From Gordonia sp. X0973 (GTDB lineage: Bacteria > Actinomycetota > Actinomycetes > Mycobacteriales > Mycobacteriaceae): a stretch of 64,000 bases of DNA. Position numbers and translations under genes: made by a program. Positions within the stretch are counted from its first letter, which is position 1. Every line of letters starts with the position of its first letter. The notes beneath the pieces were generated by a model. The model saw only the letters and a program-made list of their open reading frames with translations, was not told the origin of the DNA and did no database searches. Below are positions 36,701 through 50,200 of the stretch, in pieces. The stretch covers positions 2,790,001 through 2,854,000 of the forward strand of contig NZ_CP054691.1 of assembly GCF_013348785.1 (NCBI RefSeq), in the 5' to 3' direction.

Positions 36701-39700
36701 CGACCGCGGGGTAGACGGTGCGCAGCACCTCGTGACGGTCGACGACGTCGTCGAAGGCGGCGCGCAGCGCCGCCAGGTCCACGTCGCCGACCAGCCGCAG
36801 GACCAACGGGATGTTGTAGGCGGGTGAGGCCGGCTCGAATTGGTTGAGGAACCACATCCGCTGCTGCGCGAACGACAACGGGATCTCGTCGGGTCGCGGC
36901 ACCACGGCGACCACCGGTGCCAAAGCGGCGCCGGTAGCGGCGGTGGCGATGCGTGCCAGATCCCGCACCGTCGGGGCCTCGAATACGTCGCGGACGCCCA
37001 CCTCGGTGCCGAAGGCCTCACCGACGCGGGCGGCCAGCCGGGTGGCCGACAACGAGTTGCCGCCCAGGTCGAAGAAGGAGGCGGTGGCCCCGACGCCGTC
37101 GACCTCGATGTCCAGCAGGTCGGCGACGATCGCCGCCACGGTGTGTTCGGCGTCGGTGGCCGGCTCGACGTAGTCGTCGGCGGCCGCGAAGACCGGCTCC
37201 GGCAGCGCCGCCGTGTCGAGTTTGCCGACCGGGGTCATCGGGAGTTCGTCGATCACCGTGATGCTTCCGGGCACCATGTAGGCCGGCAGCGCCGCGGCGG
37301 CATGGGTCCGCACCCGGTCGACGTCGAGTGCGCGCCCGGGCACCGGGACCAGATAGGCGGCCAGGGCGGTGGCGCTCGACCCGCCGACTCCGACTACGGC
37401 GGCGGACGCCACGTCCGCGTGCGCGGCGAGCACGCCCTGGATCTCGCCCAGCTCGATGCGCAGGCCGCGCAGCTTCACCTGGTCGTCGGAGCGACCGACG
37501 TATTCGATGCTCGGCGTCCCGTCCTCCCCGCGCACCCAGCGCACGACGTCACCGGTGCGGTACATCCGCTCCCCCGGCTCGCCGTGCGGATTCGCGACGA
37601 AGCGCTCCGCACTCAGCCCGGGCCGGTCGAGGTAGCCGCGGCTCAGCCCGGCGCCGGCGACGTAGAGTTCGCCGGCCACCCCGTAGGGGACGGGTTGGAG
37701 TCGACCATCGAGGACGAGGAGCGCGATGCCGGGGATCGCCCCGCCCAGCAGCACGGGTCCGCCCGTGTCCCGCAGCGGCGGGGACAGGGTGACGCCGATG
37801 GTGGTCTCGGTCGGCCCGTAGAGGTTGTGGACCACGACATGCGGCGCCCAGCGGCCGACGAGGGCGGCGGGCACGGCCTCGCCGCCGGCCATCAGGGCCT
37901 TGAGATCGGGCAGGTCCCGCGGGTCGAGGGTCGCCAGGACCGAGGGGGTGAGGAAGCCGTGCTCGACCCGCTGCTCGGTCATCCACGCCTGGAGCTCGGC
38001 GCCGCCGACGGCCTGGGTCGGCCGGTAGGCGATGGTGCCCCGAGCCGTCACGGCCATCAGGTATTCCAGCACCGAGGCGTCGAAGCTCGGCGAGGCGAAC
38101 CCGAGGACCCGCGCACCCCGCTCGACGCGCAGACCCGCGTGTTGGGCGGCGGCGAAGTTCGCCAGGCCGCGATGGCTGACCGAGACCCCCTTCGGGCGCC
38201 CGGTCGAGCCGGAGGTGTAGATGACATAGGCCAGGTTGTCGGCGTCGACGGGGGCGGCGAGTTCCGCGGCGCGCAGCGGCTCGGAAGATTGTGCGGCGAT
38301 GTCGGGGAGCAGCCGCGTCCCGCCGATGTTCGCCGTAGCGGGGGCGCCGTCGGGGGGCTCGATGCCGTCGACGGTGAGCGCCAACACCGCGCCCGAGTCT
38401 TCGAGCATGTTCGCGACGCGCTGCGGCGGATAGTCGGGGTCGATGGAGACGTAGGCGGCACCGGTCTTGGCCACCGCCCAGACCGCGGTGTAGGCCATCG
38501 CCGAACGTGGGATGAGCAGTGCGACGATCTGCTCGGCGCCGACGCCCCGGGCGATCAGCCAGCGGGCCAGGCGCGTGGAGCGCTCGTCGAGTTCGCGATA
38601 GGTGAGCTGGACGCCGAGTCCGTCGACGACGGCGACGGTATCCGGAGCATCGGCGACGGCGGCCGCGAACAGATCGGCCAGCAGCACCGGCGGGACGGCG
38701 CGACCGGTGGTCATCGGCACCAGTTCCCGCTGTTCGGCGTCGTCGAGCAGCGGTACCGCCCCGACCGGTGTGTCGGGTGCGGCGACCAGGGCGCCGAGGA
38801 TCGCGACGATCCGCCTGCCGAGGGCGGAAACCGAATCGTCGGTGAACAGGTCGGCGGCATAGGCGATGCGGCCACCCCACGGCTGCCCGGCGGGCGCGAC
38901 CCCGACGCCGACGGTGAGGTCGACCCGCGCCGGCTCCTCGGCGAGGGTGAGCGGCTCCACCGCGAGACCGCCAGGCAGGGTGAGCCCGGCGGTGTCCCCG
39001 GCGCCGTCTTCGACGGTGAGCAGGACCTGGGCCAGCGGCGCGAAGGCCTCCGAGCGCGTCGGCGCCAATTCGGTCACCAGGTATTCGAACGGCAGATGCG
39101 CGTGCTCGAAGGCCGCGAGGTCGACGTCGCGCACCTGGTCGAGGAGTTCGCCCAGCGGCACGCCCGGGTCCACGGCGGTGCGCAGCACCAGGGTGTTGAC
39201 GAACATGCCGACCAGGCCGTCGAGTTCCCGGCGCCCGCGACCGGCCACCGGTGAGCCGATGACGATGTCGCCGGTGCCCGACAGCCGGGCCAGGAGGGCG
39301 GCCAGCGCGGTGTGGACCACCATGAACGGGGTGACGCGGTGCTCGCGGGAGAACTCGGCGATCGCGGCGGCGAGGTCGGCCGGGATCTCGAATCCGACGC
39401 TGGCGCCCCGGGTCGAGGCGACCGCCGGGCGCGGGAAGTCCGTTGGCAGTTCGAGCAGGTCGGGGGCCGCCTCCAGGTTCTTGCGCCAGTAGTCCAGCTC
39501 GGCACCGAGCACCGATCCCGAGTCGTCGGCCGACCCGAGGACCCGCTCCTCCCAGATGGCGACGTCGGCGACCTGGATCGGCAACGGGTCTGCCTGACTC
39601 TCCCCGCCGGCGGCGGTGGCCGCGTAGGCCGCGATCAGGGCACGGGCGAGGACGCCGCCGGACTGCCCGTCGCCGGCGATGTGGTGGATCATGACGAGCA

Positions 39701-42700
39701 GGATGTGCTCGTCGTCGGCGACGGGCTGCAGCCGCACCCGGATGGGCAGTTCGTCGACGAGGTCGAAGCCGTCGGTGGCCGCCGCCTCGAGTGCGGCGCG
39801 GTCCCCGACCACCGCCCAGTCGACCAGTTCCGCGGCGTCGTCGGCCGGGAGGACCAGTTGGTGGGGCACGCCGTCGTGGGCGGGGAAGAGCGTGCGCAGC
39901 ACCTCGTGGCGGGAAAGCACGACGTCGAGTGCGGCACGCAGCGCGTCGATGTCGAGCGGGCCGCGCACGCGCAGGCCGATCGGGATGTTGTAGGCCCCCG
40001 AGGCCGGGTCGAAGCGGTTGATGAACCACATGCGGCGTTGCGCGTTGGTGAGGGGGATCCGGGCGGGGCGCGGTTCGGCGGCGGTGATCGGCGGCAGACC
40101 GGCGGGGGCGTCGCCACCGACGCCGCGCAGGAGTTCCCGCACCGTCGGCGCCTCGAACACGTCGCGGACCGAGATGTCGACACCGAGGGCGTCCCCCGCC
40201 CGCGCGGCGAGCTTCGTCGCCGACAACGAGTTGCCGCCCAGGTCGAAGAAGGATTCGGTGACGCTGACCTCGGACAGGCCGAGGACTTCGGCGTACGCGG
40301 CGGCCACCGCCGCCTCCCGCGGATTCCGCGGTGCGACGAATTCGGCGGCCAGGGCGGTGAAATCGGGGGCGGGCAACGCCTTTCGGTCCAATTTGCCCGC
40401 GGAGTTGAGCACGACGTCGTCCAGCGGCACCCACACCGTCGGCACCATGTACGACGGCAGGACCGCGCCCACGGCGGCCTTGACCGACGCCACGTCGACC
40501 TCCGGCCCCCCGGCGGCACTGACGTAGCCGACGAGGTGTTCGGTGCCACCCGGCCCGGCGACGACGGTCGCGGCGGCGTGCACGACGCCGGGAGCGGCGG
40601 CCATCGCCGACTCGATCTCGCCGAGTTCGATGCGCTGCCCGCGCAGTTTCACCTGGAAATCGGTGCGGCCCAGGTACTCCAGCCCACCCGATGCGTTCCA
40701 CCGCACCAGGTCGCCGGTGCGGTACATCCGCTCCCCCGGCGCGCCGAGCGGGTTCGCCACGAAGCGCTCGGCGGTCAGGTCGCCGCGCGCAGCATATCCG
40801 CGGGCCAGCTGAACCCCGCCCAGATACAGCTCGCCGGCCACCCCCGGCGGCACCGGGGCCAGCCGGGCGTCCAACACCAGCGCCGTCGAGTTCCACACCG
40901 GTGCCCCGATCGGCACGACCGCGCCGACCTCGGTCACCCGCTGGTAGGTGATCTCCACCGCCGCCTCGGTCGGGCCGTACAGATTCCACAGGTCCACGTC
41001 GAGGGAGTCGAGGACCTGTGCTGCGACGGCCGGGGGCAGCGCCTCGCCGGTCGTCGAGACGTAGCGCAGCTCGGTCAGGCGGGCCAGTTGCTCGCGCGGC
41101 ACCACGTCGAGGAAGACCGAGAGCATCGACGGCACGAAATGCACCGAGGTGACCCGCTGCGACTCCAGCAGCTGCGCGAGGTAGCGGGGGTCGGCATGGC
41201 CGCCGGGACGGGCGATCACCAGGGTCGCCCCGGCCAGTATCGGCGCGAACAGCTCGGTGACCGAGCAGTCGAAGGTATAGGGCGTCTTCTGCACGACGAC
41301 GTCGTCGGCGCGCCACGCGATCTCGTCGAGCCCCCACCACAAGCGGTTGAGCACAGCCTCGTGGGTCAGGGTCACACCCTTGGGCCGGCCGGTCGATCCG
41401 GAGGTGAACAGCGTGTAGACCGCGTGGTCGGGTCGCAGCGGCGTGAGTCGCTGCGCGTCGGTGATCGGCACGATGCCCGGGTCGAAACCGCCGGAGGCAT
41501 CGACGATCACCAGCTGGGCGCCGGCCGCCCGGGCGGTCTGGGCGACGGTTCCGGACTCGTCGCCGGGGCCCACCAGCACCGTGCGCGCCCCCACCGTGGC
41601 GAGCATGTACTCGACGCGATCGGCGGGGGTCTGCGGGTCGATCGGCACGTACTGCCCGCCCGCGGCGATCACCCCGTGCAGTGCCACCAGCATCTCCACC
41701 GACCGCGGCAGGCACACCGCCACCGCGTCCTCGGGGCCGATCCCCGCGTCGACCAGTCGCCGACCCAGTTCGGCGACGCGGGCGGCGAATTCGCCGTAGG
41801 TCACCGACCGGTCCTCGAATACCAGCGCGACGGCCTCGGGATTCGCGGCCGCCCGCCGCACCAGGTGATCGGGCAGCAAGGTCGGGTCGACCTCGCGCAC
41901 CGCTCCGCTCTCCCACTGCGCCACCCGCCGCCGTTCGTCGTCGTCGAGGAGCGCGATGTCGCCCACCGGGAGCTCCGGCGCGGTGGCCAAGGCGGTGAGC
42001 ACGGCGACGAAGCGGTCGGCCAGCCGCTGCGCGGAATGGGCGTCGTACAGGTCGGTGGCGAAGGGCAGCCGCCCGGTCCAGCCGCCGTCGGCATCGGGGG
42101 CGAGAACGAAGGTGAGGTCGTTCTGCACCGCCGTGGTGGGTGCGGCGACGGGATCGACGGTCAGGCCGGCGACCTCCTGCGCTTGCCCCGCGGCACCGTC
42201 GGCGAAGTTCTGGAAGGCCAACTGGATCCCGAAGAGCGGCGTGTGAGCCTCGGTGCGCGTCGGCGCGAGTTCTTCGACGAGGTATTCGAAGGGGATGTCG
42301 GCATTGGCCAGTGCGCGCTCGTCGGCGGCGCGCACGGTGCCGATCAGTGCGCGCGCGTCGGCGGCCGGGTCGACCAGGGTCCGCAGCACCAGGGTGTTGA
42401 CGAACATGCCGACCATGCCGGCCGTCTCCGGGTCGCCGCGCCCGGCGACGGGCGTGCCGATCACCACGTCGTCGGTGCCGGCCAGGCGGGAGATCAGTGC
42501 GGCGAGGGCGGCGTGGACCACCATGAAGTCGGTGGCCCCGACGGACCGGGCCAGGTCGCCGACCGCGGCCACGACCCCCGCCGGAACGGCGAAGTCGACC
42601 GAGCCGCCGGCCTGGGTCGCCACCGGCGGTCGCGGGCGGTCGCCGGGGATCTCGACGATCTCCGGGATGCCCGCCAGCTCTTCGCGCCAATGCTCGAATT

Positions 42701-45700
42701 GCCGGGAAAGCTCGGAGCCCGGATCGCTCACCGACCCGAGGCGCTCGCGCTGCAGCAACGCGACGTCGGCGAATTGCAGCGGCAACCGCTCCCAGCCCGG
42801 TTCGCGGCCGGAGACACGGGCGGCGTAGGCCGTCATGAGGTCGGCACCGAGGATGCCCAGCGAGACGCCGTCGGCGGCGATGTGGTGCACGACCGAGGCC
42901 AGCACCTGCGCATCACCATCGGTGAACAGCGCGACGCGGACCGGGATCTGGCGCGTGACGTCGAAGGTCTGTCCGAGGAATTCCGCGACCGCGGTACCGA
43001 CGTCGGCGACGACGCGGCGGGAGAATCCGATCTCCACCACCGCCGTATCGAGGTCGACGATCTCCTGGACGGGATCGCGCCCGTCGTCGCCGGCCGGGTA
43101 GCGGGTCCGCAACACCTCGTGCCGCCCGAGCAAGTCATTGACCGCCGCGGCCATCGCCGCGTCCTCGACGTCGCCGGTGATGCGCATGGCCAGCGGCAGG
43201 TTGTAGGCGGTGGTGTCCGGGTCGAAGGTGTTGAGGAACCACATCCGCTGCTGGGCCAACGACAACGGCAGCCGGTCGGGACGTTCGGGCCGCTCGGCGA
43301 CGGATACTTCGCCGAGGCCGATGGCCCCGTCCAGGTCGAGGGCGCGGGCCAGCGCCGCCGGAGTCGGGTTGTCGAAGAGCAGGCGCACACCGACGCGCTC
43401 GCCGGTCAGCGCCGTGAGCCGCCCGGCCAGCTGGGTCGCGGTCAGCGAGTTGCCGCCGATGTCGAAGAACCCGGCGTCGGCACTGACCTCCGACAATCCG
43501 AGCACGTCGGCGAAGACGTCGACGAGGACTTCCTCCGCCGCGGTCGCGGCCGGGCGGAACCCGGTGTCGGCGGTGAACTCCGGCGCGGGCAGCGCGTTGC
43601 GGTCGAGCTTGCCCGCGGTGTTGAGCACGATGTCGTCCAGCGGCACCCACACCGTCGGGTGCATGTATTCGGGCAGGGCCAGCGCGACGGCGGCGGCCAC
43701 GGTCGGCGGCGCGACATCGGCCGGCGCGTAGTAGCCGACCAGGTGCTCGCCGCCGCCCGGTGCGGTGACGACGGTCGCGGCGGCGTGCACGACGCCCGGA
43801 GCGGCGGCGATCGCCGACTCGATCTCACCCAGTTCGATGCGCTGCCCGCGCAGCTTCACCTGGAAGTCGGTCCGGCCCAGGTACTCCAGCCGATCGCCGC
43901 CGCCGGCCGCGCCGGGCAGGATTCGCACCAGGTCGCCGGTCCGGTACAGCCGCGATCCCGGCCCGCCGAACGGGTCGGCGACGAAGCGCTCGGCGGTGAG
44001 GTCGGCGCGAGCGGCATATCCGCGGGCCAGCTGGACCCCGCCCAGGTAGAGCTCGCCCGGCATCCCCGGCGGCACCGGGCGCAGCCTCTCGTCGAGGACG
44101 TAGGCCGTCGAGTTCCACATCGGCACGCCGATCCCGACGCGCTCCCCCACCGTCTCGATCTGCTCGTAGGTGATCTCGATAGCCGCCTCGGTGGGGCCGT
44201 AGAGGTTGTAGAAGTCGGCACCCGGGACGAGTTCGCGGGTGCGCGCGGCGACCGCCGGGGGCAGCGCCTCACCGGTCGTGTAGATCCAGCGCAGACTCGA
44301 CAGCGTCAGATCGGTCCCGCTCCCGCCGTTGGCCAGGCCCCCGACGACGTCGTTGAACACCGAGAGCATCGACGGCACGAAGTGGATCGAGGTGACACCG
44401 GCGGAGGCGACCAGCTCGGCGAGGTAGACCGGATCGGCATGCCCACCCGGCTCGGCGATGACGACCTGGGCGCCGACCATGAAGGCCTCGAAGAGTTCGG
44501 GGACCGAGCAGTCGAAGGTATAGGGCGTCTTCAGCATCACGACGTCGTCGGCGGCCCACCCGAACTCGTCGTTGCCCCAGTACAGGCGGTTGAGGACCGC
44601 CTCGTGCGACAGCGTGACCCCCTTGGGCACGCCGGTGGAGCCCGAGGTGAACAGGGTGTAGGCGGCGTGGGCGGGGCGCAGCGGGGCGCGCCGGTCGGCA
44701 TCGGTGACGGGCACATCGGCGGCCGCCGGATCGACCGGTCCATCCGCGTCGACGGCGACGACCCGCGCGCTCGTCCCGCGCAACGGCTCCACCCGCGGGT
44801 CGACGACCAGGGCCAAGGACACCCCGGCGGTGTCGAACATCTGCTGGGTGCGCTCCGGCGGCGCCTCGGTGTCGACCGGCACGTACTGCCCGCCGGCGGC
44901 GACGATCGCGTGCAGCGCGACGAGCATCTCGACCGAGCGGGGCATGCAGACCGCGACGGCGTCCTCGGGTCCGACGCCGAGCCCGATCAGTTCCCGCGCG
45001 AGGGAGTTCACCCGCGCGCCGAATTCCCGGTAGTCGACGACCCGGTCGCGCAGGCGCAGTGCCGGGGCATCCGGGGTCGCCGCGACCTGTGCGGCGAGGG
45101 TATCGGGCAGCGTCGTGCGCGCCACCTCGACGACCGGTCCGCGCGCCCGCGCCAACGCCTCGGTCCGGGCGCGCTCCGACGCCGGGTCGATGTCGCCGAG
45201 GCGGCGGGCCGGATCGGCGACCATGACCCGCAGGATCTGGCGGTACACGTCGGCGAAGGCCTCGACCTGTGCGCCGGTGAACTCGCCCGGCAGGTACTTC
45301 AGGGTCGCCGAGATGTCGTCGGCGACCGGCTGCGTGTACAGGTTCAACGGGTAGTGCGAGGCGTCGGCCATCGCGATGTCACTGATCGCGACGTCACCCG
45401 GTGTCGCCGCCTCGATCCCGGCGACGTCGATCGGATAGGACTCGTGCAGGGTCAGGGTGTCGAAGAGGACGTTCTGGCCGACGGCGGCGGAGATCTCGGC
45501 CAGGCTCACGTGCTGGTGGTCGAGGACGTCGACCTTGGCGCGCTGCATCCCGTCGAGCAGTTCGGCCACGGTGCGGTCGGGGGCGATCCGGGCCGCGACC
45601 GGAAGCGTGTTGATGAACAGGCCGATCATCGATTCGACGCCGTCGAGCCCGGCCGGGCGGCCGGACACCGTCTCGCCGAAGCACACCGTGCGATTGCCGG

Positions 45701-47270
45701 TCAGCCGCGAGAGGAACACCGCCCAGGCCGCCTGCAGGATCGTGCTGGGGGTGACCTGCTGCTCGCGGCCCAGCGCGCCCAGTTCCGCGGTCAGATCGGC
45801 ACCCAACCCGAAGCGGAATTCGGCGGGGGGCTCGTCGGCGCTGACGCCGGCACCGGTGCCGACGAGGGTGGGGCCGTCGAGGTCGGCGAGGAGATCGCGC
45901 CAGGCCGCGAGGCCGGCCTCCCGGTCGGTGTCGGCGAGGTGGGCCAGGTAGTCGGCGAAGTCGGGCTCGTCGGGAACCGCGGGCGCACCGGTCCCGTACA
46001 GCGAGAGCAGGTCGGCCAGCACCAGTGGGCCCGACCATCCGTCGAAGAGGATGTGGTGGTTCGTGACGACGAGGCTGTCGTGGTCGTGCCCGGCGGCCAG
46101 GACGAACCGTACAACGGGCGGCGCGGCGAGGTCGAACGGCCGGTAGCGCTCCGCACCGGCGAGGGCGGCGACCGCCGCCGCGTCGGGAGTCTCGTGTATC
46201 TCGAAGGGCAGCGACACCGAATCCGGGACGACCGCCGCGATGGCCCCGCTCTCGGTGCGGATATAGCCGGAGCGCAGGACGCGGTGCCGGTCCAGCAGGG
46301 CGGCGACCGCGGTGCGCAGCCGCTCCCGGTCGAGGTGGCCGGTGAACTCGATGACGGCCTGCGTCGAATAGACGTCGAGGCCCTGCGCATCGTCGGCGAC
46401 CAATTCGTGCTGGAAGTAGAACCCGCGCTGCAACGGGGAGAGCCCCCACACCTGCGCTTCGGGATAGGTGCGCGCCAGCGCGTCGAGATCGGCCTGGGTG
46501 AGACCCGATCCGGGCACGTCGGACGGGCTGAGCCCGATTCCGCCCGCCCGGGCCGCGGCGACGATCCCGCCCAGTTCGGCGGCCCAGCGGGCACCGATGT
46601 CGGAGGCGGCGGCGAGGTCGAGGACGGTGTCGTCGTATCCGATGTCGGCGACGAGTTCGCGCCCACCCTCGCCCGGTACCGCGCTGACGGTGAACGCCAG
46701 CGCGTTGGCCGGGCGCATCCGGCCGCTGACAGTCGCCGGGAGCGACGGCCCGTCGGCGGCGGGCACCAGGTCGTCGGCCAGCTCGTCGGCGGAGTCGGGG
46801 GTCGCGGCGGCGGCCGTGCCGGCGCCGAGGAAGTTGAACCCGATACTGGGCAGCGGTCGGCGTGCCAGTTCCGGATCGGGTTCCGGCCCGTAGCGGAGCA
46901 TGCCGAATCCGGCGCCGTCGGGTTGCCCGGCGATCTCCTCCTTGGCCGCCTTGACGGCGTGGACGGCATCGGCGCCGGGGTCGAGTAGCACCGGCGCGAT
47001 GGTGGTGAACCAGCCGACGGTCCGCGTCAGGTCGGCCTGGCCCGTCTGGTGCGCCAGGACCGTGTGGTCGCGGCCGTGTCCCTCGAGCTGCACCGAGATC
47101 GGCCGGTCGTCGACGATTCCGGCGGCGCACTGGTAGCCGCGCACCGCCCGGGCCAGGGCGGCCAGCATGATCTCGGTGCTGCCGGTGCGGAACGCTTTCG
47201 GCGCGGTGCCCAGGACCGCTTCGGCGACATCGGCCGGCACGCGCAGGCGCGTCGTTCGGGCCGCGCTCAT
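29697..47270 (-). CDS. Five-module NRPS: E(C-half)-[C-A-T]x5-TE
   Basis: A 5857-residue nonribosomal peptide synthetase. It begins with the second half of an epimerization domain (EGHGR near 47080, then TVGWFTT), whose first half ends the upstream gene. Five C-A-T modules follow. A-domain ATP loops (TSGSTG) lie near 44,640, 41,400, 38,200, 35,020 and 31,800; T-domain serines (GGNSL) near 43,450, 40,230, 37,055, 33,865 and 30,670. It ends in a type I thioesterase with GWSIGG (Ser5665, codon 30276-30278), a downstream Asp (GLMDAA) and His (THHLGM), so it releases the finished peptide. The first C domain is DCL-like ([10 protein letters not shown]), matching a D-residue from the split E. The ATG overlaps the upstream TGA (ATGA) and GGAGG lies 4 bases before it. 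Earlier in-frame codons only read through upstream NRPS sequence in the wrong frame. Confidence 0.93.
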   Translation of the reverse strand: MSAARTTRLRVPADVAEAVLGTAPKAFRTGSTEIMLAALARAVRGYQCAAGIVDDRPISVQLEGHGRDHTVLAHQTGQADLTRTVGWFTTIAPVLLDPGADAVHAVKAAKEEIAGQPDGAGFGMLRYGPEPDPELARRPLPSIGFNFLGAGTAAAATPDSADELADDLVPAADGPSLPATVSGRMRPANALAFTVSAVPGEGGRELVADIGYDDTVLDLAAASDIGARWAAELGGIVAAARAGGIGLSPSDVPGSGLTQADLDALARTYPEAQVWGLSPLQRGFYFQHELVADDAQGLDVYSTQAVIEFTGHLDRERLRTAVAALLDRHRVLRSGYIRTESGAIAAVVPDSVSLPFEIHETPDAAAVAALAGAERYRPFDLAAPPVVRFVLAAGHDHDSLVVTNHHILFDGWSGPLVLADLLSLYGTGAPAVPDEPDFADYLAHLADTDREAGLAAWRDLLADLDGPTLVGTGAGVSADEPPAEFRFGLGADLTAELGALGREQQVTPSTILQAAWAVFLSRLTGNRTVCFGETVSGRPAGLDGVESMIGLFINTLPVAARIAPDRTVAELLDGMQRAKVDVLDHQHVSLAEISAAVGQNVLFDTLTLHESYPIDVAGIEAATPGDVAISDIAMADASHYPLNLYTQPVADDISATLKYLPGEFTGAQVEAFADVYRQILRVMVADPARRLGDIDPASERARTEALARARGPVVEVARTTLPDTLAAQVAATPDAPALRLRDRVVDYREFGARVNSLARELIGLGVGPEDAVAVCMPRSVEMLVALHAIVAAGGQYVPVDTEAPPERTQQMFDTAGVSLALVVDPRVEPLRGTSARVVAVDADGPVDPAAADVPVTDADRRAPLRPAHAAYTLFTSGSTGVPKGVTLSHEAVLNRLYWGNDEFGWAADDVVMLKTPYTFDCSVPELFEAFMVGAQVVIAEPGGHADPVYLAELVASAGVTSIHFVPSMLSVFNDVVGGLANGGSGTDLTLSSLRWIYTTGEALPPAVAARTRELVPGADFYNLYGPTEAAIEITYEQIETVGERVGIGVPMWNSTAYVLDERLRPVPPGMPGELYLGGVQLARGYAARADLTAERFVADPFGGPGSRLYRTGDLVRILPGAAGGGDRLEYLGRTDFQVKLRGQRIELGEIESAIAAAPGVVHAAATVVTAPGGGEHLVGYYAPADVAPPTVAAAVALALPEYMHPTVWVPLDDIVLNTAGKLDRNALPAPEFTADTGFRPAATAAEEVLVDVFADVLGLSEVSADAGFFDIGGNSLTATQLAGRLTALTGERVGVRLLFDNPTPAALARALDLDGAIGLGEVSVAERPERPDRLPLSLAQQRMWFLNTFDPDTTAYNLPLAMRITGDVEDAAMAAAVNDLLGRHEVLRTRYPAGDDGRDPVQEIVDLDTAVVEIGFSRRVVADVGTAVAEFLGQTFDVTRQIPVRVALFTDGDAQVLASVVHHIAADGVSLGILGADLMTAYAARVSGREPGWERLPLQFADVALLQRERLGSVSDPGSELSRQFEHWREELAGIPEIVEIPGDRPRPPVATQAGGSVDFAVPAGVVAAVGDLARSVGATDFMVVHAALAALISRLAGTDDVVIGTPVAGRGDPETAGMVGMFVNTLVLRTLVDPAADARALIGTVRAADERALANADIPFEYLVEELAPTRTEAHTPLFGIQLAFQNFADGAAGQAQEVAGLTVDPVAAPTTAVQNDLTFVLAPDADGGWTGRLPFATDLYDAHSAQRLADRFVAVLTALATAPELPVGDIALLDDDERRRVAQWESGAVREVDPTLLPDHLVRRAAANPEAVALVFEDRSVTYGEFAARVAELGRRLVDAGIGPEDAVAVCLPRSVEMLVALHGVIAAGGQYVPIDPQTPADRVEYMLATVGARTVLVGPGDESGTVAQTARAAGAQLVIVDASGGFDPGIVPITDAQRLTPLRPDHAVYTLFTSGSTGRPKGVTLTHEAVLNRLWWGLDEIAWRADDVVVQKTPYTFDCSVTELFAPILAGATLVIARPGGHADPRYLAQLLESQRVTSVHFVPSMLSVFLDVVPREQLARLTELRYVSTTGEALPPAVAAQVLDSLDVDLWNLYGPTEAAVEITYQRVTEVGAVVPIGAPVWNSTALVLDARLAPVPPGVAGELYLGGVQLARGYAARGDLTAERFVANPLGAPGERMYRTGDLVRWNASGGLEYLGRTDFQVKLRGQRIELGEIESAMAAAPGVVHAAATVVAGPGGTEHLVGYVSAAGGPEVDVASVKAAVGAVLPSYMVPTVWVPLDDVVLNSAGKLDRKALPAPDFTALAAEFVAPRNPREAAVAAAYAEVLGLSEVSVTESFFDLGGNSLSATKLAARAGDALGVDISVRDVFEAPTVRELLRGVGGDAPAGLPPITAAEPRPARIPLTNAQRRMWFINRFDPASGAYNIPIGLRVRGPLDIDALRAALDVVLSRHEVLRTLFPAHDGVPHQLVLPADDAAELVDWAVVGDRAALEAAATDGFDLVDELPIRVRLQPVADDEHILLVMIHHIAGDGQSGGVLARALIAAYAATAAGGESQADPLPIQVADVAIWEERVLGSADDSGSVLGAELDYWRKNLEAAPDLLELPTDFPRPAVASTRGASVGFEIPADLAAAIAEFSREHRVTPFMVVHTALAALLARLSGTGDIVIGSPVAGRGRRELDGLVGMFVNTLVLRTAVDPGVPLGELLDQVRDVDLAAFEHAHLPFEYLVTELAPTRSEAFAPLAQVLLTVEDGAGDTAGLTLPGGLAVEPLTLAEEPARVDLTVGVGVAPAGQPWGGRIAYAADLFTDDSVSALGRRIVAILGALVAAPDTPVGAVPLLDDAEQRELVPMTTGRAVPPVLLADLFAAAVADAPDTVAVVDGLGVQLTYRELDERSTRLARWLIARGVGAEQIVALLIPRSAMAYTAVWAVAKTGAAYVSIDPDYPPQRVANMLEDSGAVLALTVDGIEPPDGAPATANIGGTRLLPDIAAQSSEPLRAAELAAPVDADNLAYVIYTSGSTGRPKGVSVSHRGLANFAAAQHAGLRVERGARVLGFASPSFDASVLEYLMAVTARGTIAYRPTQAVGGAELQAWMTEQRVEHGFLTPSVLATLDPRDLPDLKALMAGGEAVPAALVGRWAPHVVVHNLYGPTETTIGVTLSPPLRDTGGPVLLGGAIPGIALLVLDGRLQPVPYGVAGELYVAGAGLSRGYLDRPGLSAERFVANPHGEPGERMYRTGDVVRWVRGEDGTPSIEYVGRSDDQVKLRGLRIELGEIQGVLAAHADVASAAVVGVGGSSATALAAYLVPVPGRALDVDRVRTHAAAALPAYMVPGSITVIDELPMTPVGKLDTAALPEPVFAAADDYVEPATDAEHTVAAIVADLLDIEVDGVGATASFFDLGGNSLSATRLAARVGEAFGTEVGVRDVFEAPTVRDLARIATAATGAALAPVVAVVPRPDEIPLSFAQQRMWFLNQFEPASPAYNIPLVLRLVGDVDLAALRAAFDDVVDRHEVLRTVYPAVDGAPTAVIAAADSAAQHLDWQVVDSFAGIESAVTTGFDVSRQWPVRVRVWPGADGVVLAVVAHHIAADGESLQPLTGDLVRAYAARSAGRDPGFEPLEVQFADFALWQQRELGTVADEDSVLAGQFDYWQRELAGLPDLVELPGDRPRPPVATHRGALVRAEIPASVVSGIERLARASGATEFMVFHAALAALIGRLAAADDVAIGASSAGRGRAVLDPLVGMFVNTLVLRTAVDPKERFADFLEKVKTIDTSAFANADVPFESLVDALNPVRSEAFAPLTQVLVFFNRLGGLSTGVDLPGLSIEQVEAPTVSSRVDLTVQVSAGAAGQPWSLGLEYATDLFDAATVARFADRLVTVLAEATADPARAVGDIEILQAPEAARLERVESGERRDVPALPLVTDAVFAQIEATPEAVALVAEDGRELTYRAFGARVSQLARRLIAAGVGPDDAVALSIPRSIEMVIAIHAIVAAGGQYVPVDTGAVAQRVEHMLDAAGVSVVLTADAVGAAPAVVEVAGSRGARVLDFTADEPLGEEALLTAAERRGAVSADNAVYTLFTSGSTGVPKGVTLSHAAVLNRLWWGLAALPIDEGDVVVLKTPYTFDVSVPELFAPLMTGARMLVLGPQTHLDPRALADAISRARATMVHFVPSMLGAFLDVVGPARLAELDSVRIMSFTGEALPPASAAAVRDALPQSLLFNLYGPTEAAVEITAEPIESVDGSATSVAIGTPVWNSSAIVLDSRLRRVPEGVAGELYLGGVQLARGYAARPDLTADRFVADPFGEPGARMYRTGDLVRRRPDGVLEYLGRTDFQVKLRGQRVELGEIEAVMGRAPGVVHVAATVHETSSGEQHLVGYYSPSSVSSQAIGETVRAALPGYMVPTVWVGLDDVVLNAAGKLDRKALPEPEFAVTALIEPTSPIEETIADVVAAVLHLDRVGVTDSFFDIGGNSLSATRVAARVGEALGADVTVRDVFEAPTVRGLAARVGTAATRAPLVAGPRPEHIPLAYAQQRMWFLNRFDPASPAYNIPVALRVPGGLDVEALRAALVDVVSRHEVLRTVYPVVDGTPVAQIVDERDAAARFDWAVTDTAEEALAVGARGFDVGTDLPIRARVAADGADHVLVIVVHHIATDAESMPVFTRDLGAAYAARANGVTPTWAPLPIQYADYALWQREQLGDPDDEGSILAAQIRYWSQTLAELPEVVDLPADRRRPAVADLSGAQLVFDFGPQRSAAVHTTAAREGVTPFMVLHAALAATVARLASTDDVAIGAAVAGRGQEALDDLVGMFVNTVVLRTRHGGGDSGRALLQQVSGVAMEAFTHADVPFEQVVEALAPNRSTAHAPLFQVGINYLVDAGGAAAGDTAADGGTELRVIDDPAPIAKVDLQAAFTETAGRGLRGGLTYATALFDEATIAAFRDTFLAILDAVTADPDAVVADIDILDEQDRRDLVPVLGDRNPLAPATAREIFARRALDPRRPAVVEADRALDYAGFESLTNRLARELIGRGAGPETVIGIGMPRSLEAAVLITAILKAGAAYLPLDPGLPPERLAHMVADADPLLIAVRRADRDVFEFAGQRLITVGDLAPRPDAAITPAADLTVRSVSGHPDLPVADAELSGRCGVDSLAYLVYTSGSTGRPKAVAVSHRGLSRLNQQHREWTRELPDTRVLAVAAIGFDGAFFELFAAFGLGLTLVVAPADVYAGEGLVEVISRHRVTDAVITPAVLATMDPARASSLRHLGTAGEAVAPEVVARWAPGRELFNGYGPTETTVSATGAILTAGRPIRIGRPVPGMGAVVLDERLRSVGRGVVGELYLLGDKLARGYHGQPGLTAARFVANPFGDYAGQRMYRTGDLVRWTGDPAELEFVGRSDHQVKINGQRVELGEIDAALAEQPGVATAVTIGVTDRHGRSRLAGYLVAEPGAAVDVAAVADALRLRLPAYMVPAALVVIDELPLTVIGKLDRRRLPEPEFPDDTGGYEPPANEVERLVAEVFAEVLGVDRVSVAQSFFDAGGNSLSATRVVGALRNRADADLSLATLFADPTPRGVAAALAGSAGVVNDVLITLRADGGAPPLFCIHPAGGLAWFYGGLAPYVANRPVYGLQDPHVVLDEPEASSVPELAQRYVREIRAVQPRGPYHLLGWSIGGHVAHAVAVALQAAGESVAYLGLMDAAVAEEGAPADTGTAETDGAPTPDVGDLLGGWRELFQLDEGVTVESAEEVAEVVRDQIEKMGLLRPGQVDRVMDSFANAARIGSAYEPPVFDGDLHVFTATADKADPATVAAGWRGRVTGRVINVDVDTHHLGMADADSLAVIGPAVQDGLDAAAHTTEERRDPD
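33750..36895 (-). other. NRPS module 9 (C-A9-T9)
   Basis: C domain with HHIAADGES. The A9 code is about D V P H S T L V E K, the fifth EntF-like domain and close to A2. Confidence 0.68.
36950..40070 (-). other. NRPS module 8 (C-A8-T8)
   Basis: C domain with HHIAGDGQS. The A8 code is about D A L F M G L I G K, differing from A3 at one position, so both should load the same residue. Confidence 0.68.
40120..43290 (-). other. NRPS module 7 (C-A7-T7)
   Basis: C domain with HHIAADGVS. The A7 code is about D C T H S T L V E K, EntF-like and very similar to A1. T7 is GGNSLSATK. Confidence 0.68.
43330..46480 (-). other. NRPS module 6 (C-A6-T6)
   Basis: A DCL-type C domain ([20 protein letters not shown]). 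The A6 code is about D C P H Y T L I E K, EntF-like. T6 is [10 protein letters not shown]. Confidence 0.68.
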
Positions 47271-50200
47271 CGGTCCTCCCCCGGATTCGTCGGTGCCAAT
47301 ACCGTCGGCGTCTGCGGCAGCCGGTCGAGCCAATAGCCGGTCTCGTCGCGGCGCGCGGCCGCCTCCCGCGCGACGGCGGTGTACCAGCCGCGCACCGAGG
47401 TCACCTCCGGGCGCAGGTCGATCGGGCTGCCGCCACGGTGCTGCGCCCAGGCCGTAGCGAGGTCTTCGACGAGGATAGGCCAGGACACCACGTCGACCCC
47501 GAGGTGGTGAACGGCGAGCACGATGCGGCCGTCGCCGGCGGAGTCGCGCACCAGCACGGCGGCGACGAGGAGCCCGACGGCCGGGTTCAGGTGGGCCAGG
47601 GCGTCGGCGTGGGCCGCACGGATCTCGTCGTCGAACGCCGGGCTGCCCGCCGCCGCGTCGCAGACCCGGTGCGCGATCCACACCGCGTCCTCCGCGTCGA
47701 CCACCCCGGTTCGCAGGATCGCGTGCTGGAAGTCCTGGTCGAGGGTGGCGCGCAGCGCCGGGTGCGCCTGCGCGACCGCTCCCACGACGACGCGCAGCGC
47801 ATCGGCGTCGAGTGCGCGCGGCGCGGTGAACACGATCGCCTGCGAGAAGTCGGCGTAGTCGCTCGGCCCGTCGGCCGACTCGGCCATCCACGCGACGATC
47901 GGCGGCAGCGGCACCTCGCCGTCGGCGCCGCCGTCGGGTTCGGGCAGCGCCGGTGCCGTCGATCCGTCCGTGGCTACCCGGGCCATCGCGCGCACCGTGC
48001 GGTGCTCGAAAATCTCGCGCGGGGTCAGCGGCAGCCCGGCCGCCTTGGCCGCCGACGCCAATTGGATCGACATGATCGAGTCGCCGCCGAGCGCGAAGAA
48101 GGATTCGGTGACCGACACCCCGTCGCGGCCGAGCAGGCCGGCCACGATGTCGGCCAGAGTGGCCTCGGCCTCGGTCTCCGGTGCGGCGAACTCGCCGGCG
48201 ACCGGGGCGCCGGGCACCGGCAGCGCGGCACGGTCCAGCTTCCCCGACCGCGTCATGGGCAGTTCGTCGATGGTGAGGAGTTGCCCGGGCACCATGTGGG
48301 CCGGGAGCAGCAGCGCCGCCGCGGCGGTGACCGCCTCGATGTCGGGGGCCGGGGCCGCCTGGTCGGCGACGAGGTATCCGACGAGGCGGGTCACGCCGTG
48401 GTCGTCGTCGATGCCGACCACGACGGCCTGCGCGACGCCCGGCTGCGCGGCGAGGACCGCCTGGATCTCGCCGAGCTCGACGCGCTGCCCGTTGATCTTG
48501 ATCTGGTCGTCGGCACGGCCGGCGAACTCCAGGTCGCCCGAGGCACCGCGGCGAACCAGGTCGCCGGTGGCGTAGAGGCGGGCCCCCGGCTCACCGTGGG
48601 GGTCGGCGACGAACCTGCTGGCGGTCAGCCCGGGGCGGCGCGCATAGCCGCGGGCGAGCCCGGCGGCCGACAGGTACAGCTCGCCGACCACGCCCTGGGG
48701 CACCTCGTGCAACCGGGCGTCGAGGACCCGCGCGGTGAAGCCCTCGATGGCGCGGCCGATGGTGACCGGCTTGTCGGGCAGCATGCGTGCCCGGGTGGCC
48801 CACACCGTCGTCTCCGACGGGCCGTAGAAGTTGAACAGCCGCCGCCCCCGCGCGGCCCACCGCTCGACGAGCGGCGGCGGGCAGGCCTCGCCGGCGGTGG
48901 CCAGGTTGCGCACGGTCTCCGCACTCGCCGGGTCCAGCGAGGACAGCACGGAAGGGGTGATCACCATGTCGGTGACCTGGCCGTCCGCGATCACCTGGTC
49001 GAGGGCCGGGCCGGCGTAGTCGTCGGCCGGCGCGATCACCAGGGTGTGCCCGGCGGCGACGGCCCAGATCATCTCGAAGAAGGAGGCGTCGAAGCTGGGC
49101 GAGGCGACGTGCAGCACGCGGGTGTCCGGGTCGTCGGCCCGGCTGCCGGTGATCGAGCGGTGCGCGGCGACGAGGTCGGCGATACCGGCGTTGCCGACCG
49201 CGACGGCCTTGGGCTGCCCGGTCGAGCCGGAGGTGTAGATGAGGTAGGCCAGGGTCGCCAGGGTGACCGACCCGCGGCGCTGAGAGTCGAGCACCGGCGA
49301 GTCGTCACCGGAGGCGAGTAGGTCCTGCACGGTCACCCAGTCACAGCCGCCGCCCAAGCCGGTGCCCGCATCGATCCCCAGCGCCGCGGCGCTGTCGTCG
49401 AGCATGAAGGCGATGCGCTCGGCCGGGTAGGCCGGATCGACGGGCAGGTAGGCGGCCCCCGACTTCACGACGCCCCAGACGGCGACGACGAAGTCGATCG
49501 ATCGGGGCAGGCCGATCGCCACCACGTCCTCGGGTCCGAGGCCGCGTTCGATCAGGGCGTGTGCGACGCAGTTGGTGCGCGCCTCGAAGGTGGCGTAGTC
49601 GAGCTGCTCGTCGCCGCAGATCAGCGCCGGGTGGGTGGGGTCGAGATCACGGCTCGCGAGGACGTCGACGAGGGTGCCCGCCGCGCTGGTGCCCCCAACC
49701 GCCCGACGGCTCCCCGGCTCCGGCAGGCGCGTCGCGACCGCCGGAGGCGACGACGCTTCCCCGACGATGTCGATGTCGCCGACAGCGACAGTCGGGTCGG
49801 CGACGGCCGCGGCGACGATGCGCTGCCACACCTCGGCGAACCGGCGGATCGTCCCCTCGTCGAAGAGTGCTGTGGCATAGGAGAATTCGAGGAAGGACTC
49901 GGTCTCGCCGTGCAGCACGCTGAGCGTCAGGTCGACCTTCTCCTCGTCGATGTCGACCGGCAGCGGTTCGACGGTGATGCCGGCGCGGCGCAGTTCCGCG
50001 CTTTGCAACCCGTCGTCGTCGGTCACCGTCAGCGCGATCTGGAACAACGGGGCGTGTGCGGTCGACCGTTCCGGCGCCAGCTCCTCCACCAACTGCTCGA
50101 AGGGCACGTCGGCGTTGTCGAAGGCTTCCAGGTCGGTGCGGCGCACCTGCGCCAACAGCTCCGCGACCGACGCCCCGGCGTCGATCCGGGTGCGCAGCAC

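Noticed and set aside
39312-46988. Open plus-strand frame of 2558 codons opposite the NRPS
   Set aside because: It is the antisense shadow of a high-GC gene; its translation is Arg/Gly/Asp/His/Val-rich with no domain motif, while the minus strand shows continuous NRPS motifs.
47271-47891. Longer start for the second NRPS, reading upstream to 47891
   Set aside because: That stretch encodes the E-domain first half of the upstream NRPS in another frame; the extension is Arg-rich nonsense, and the ATG at 47270 has a ribosome-binding site.
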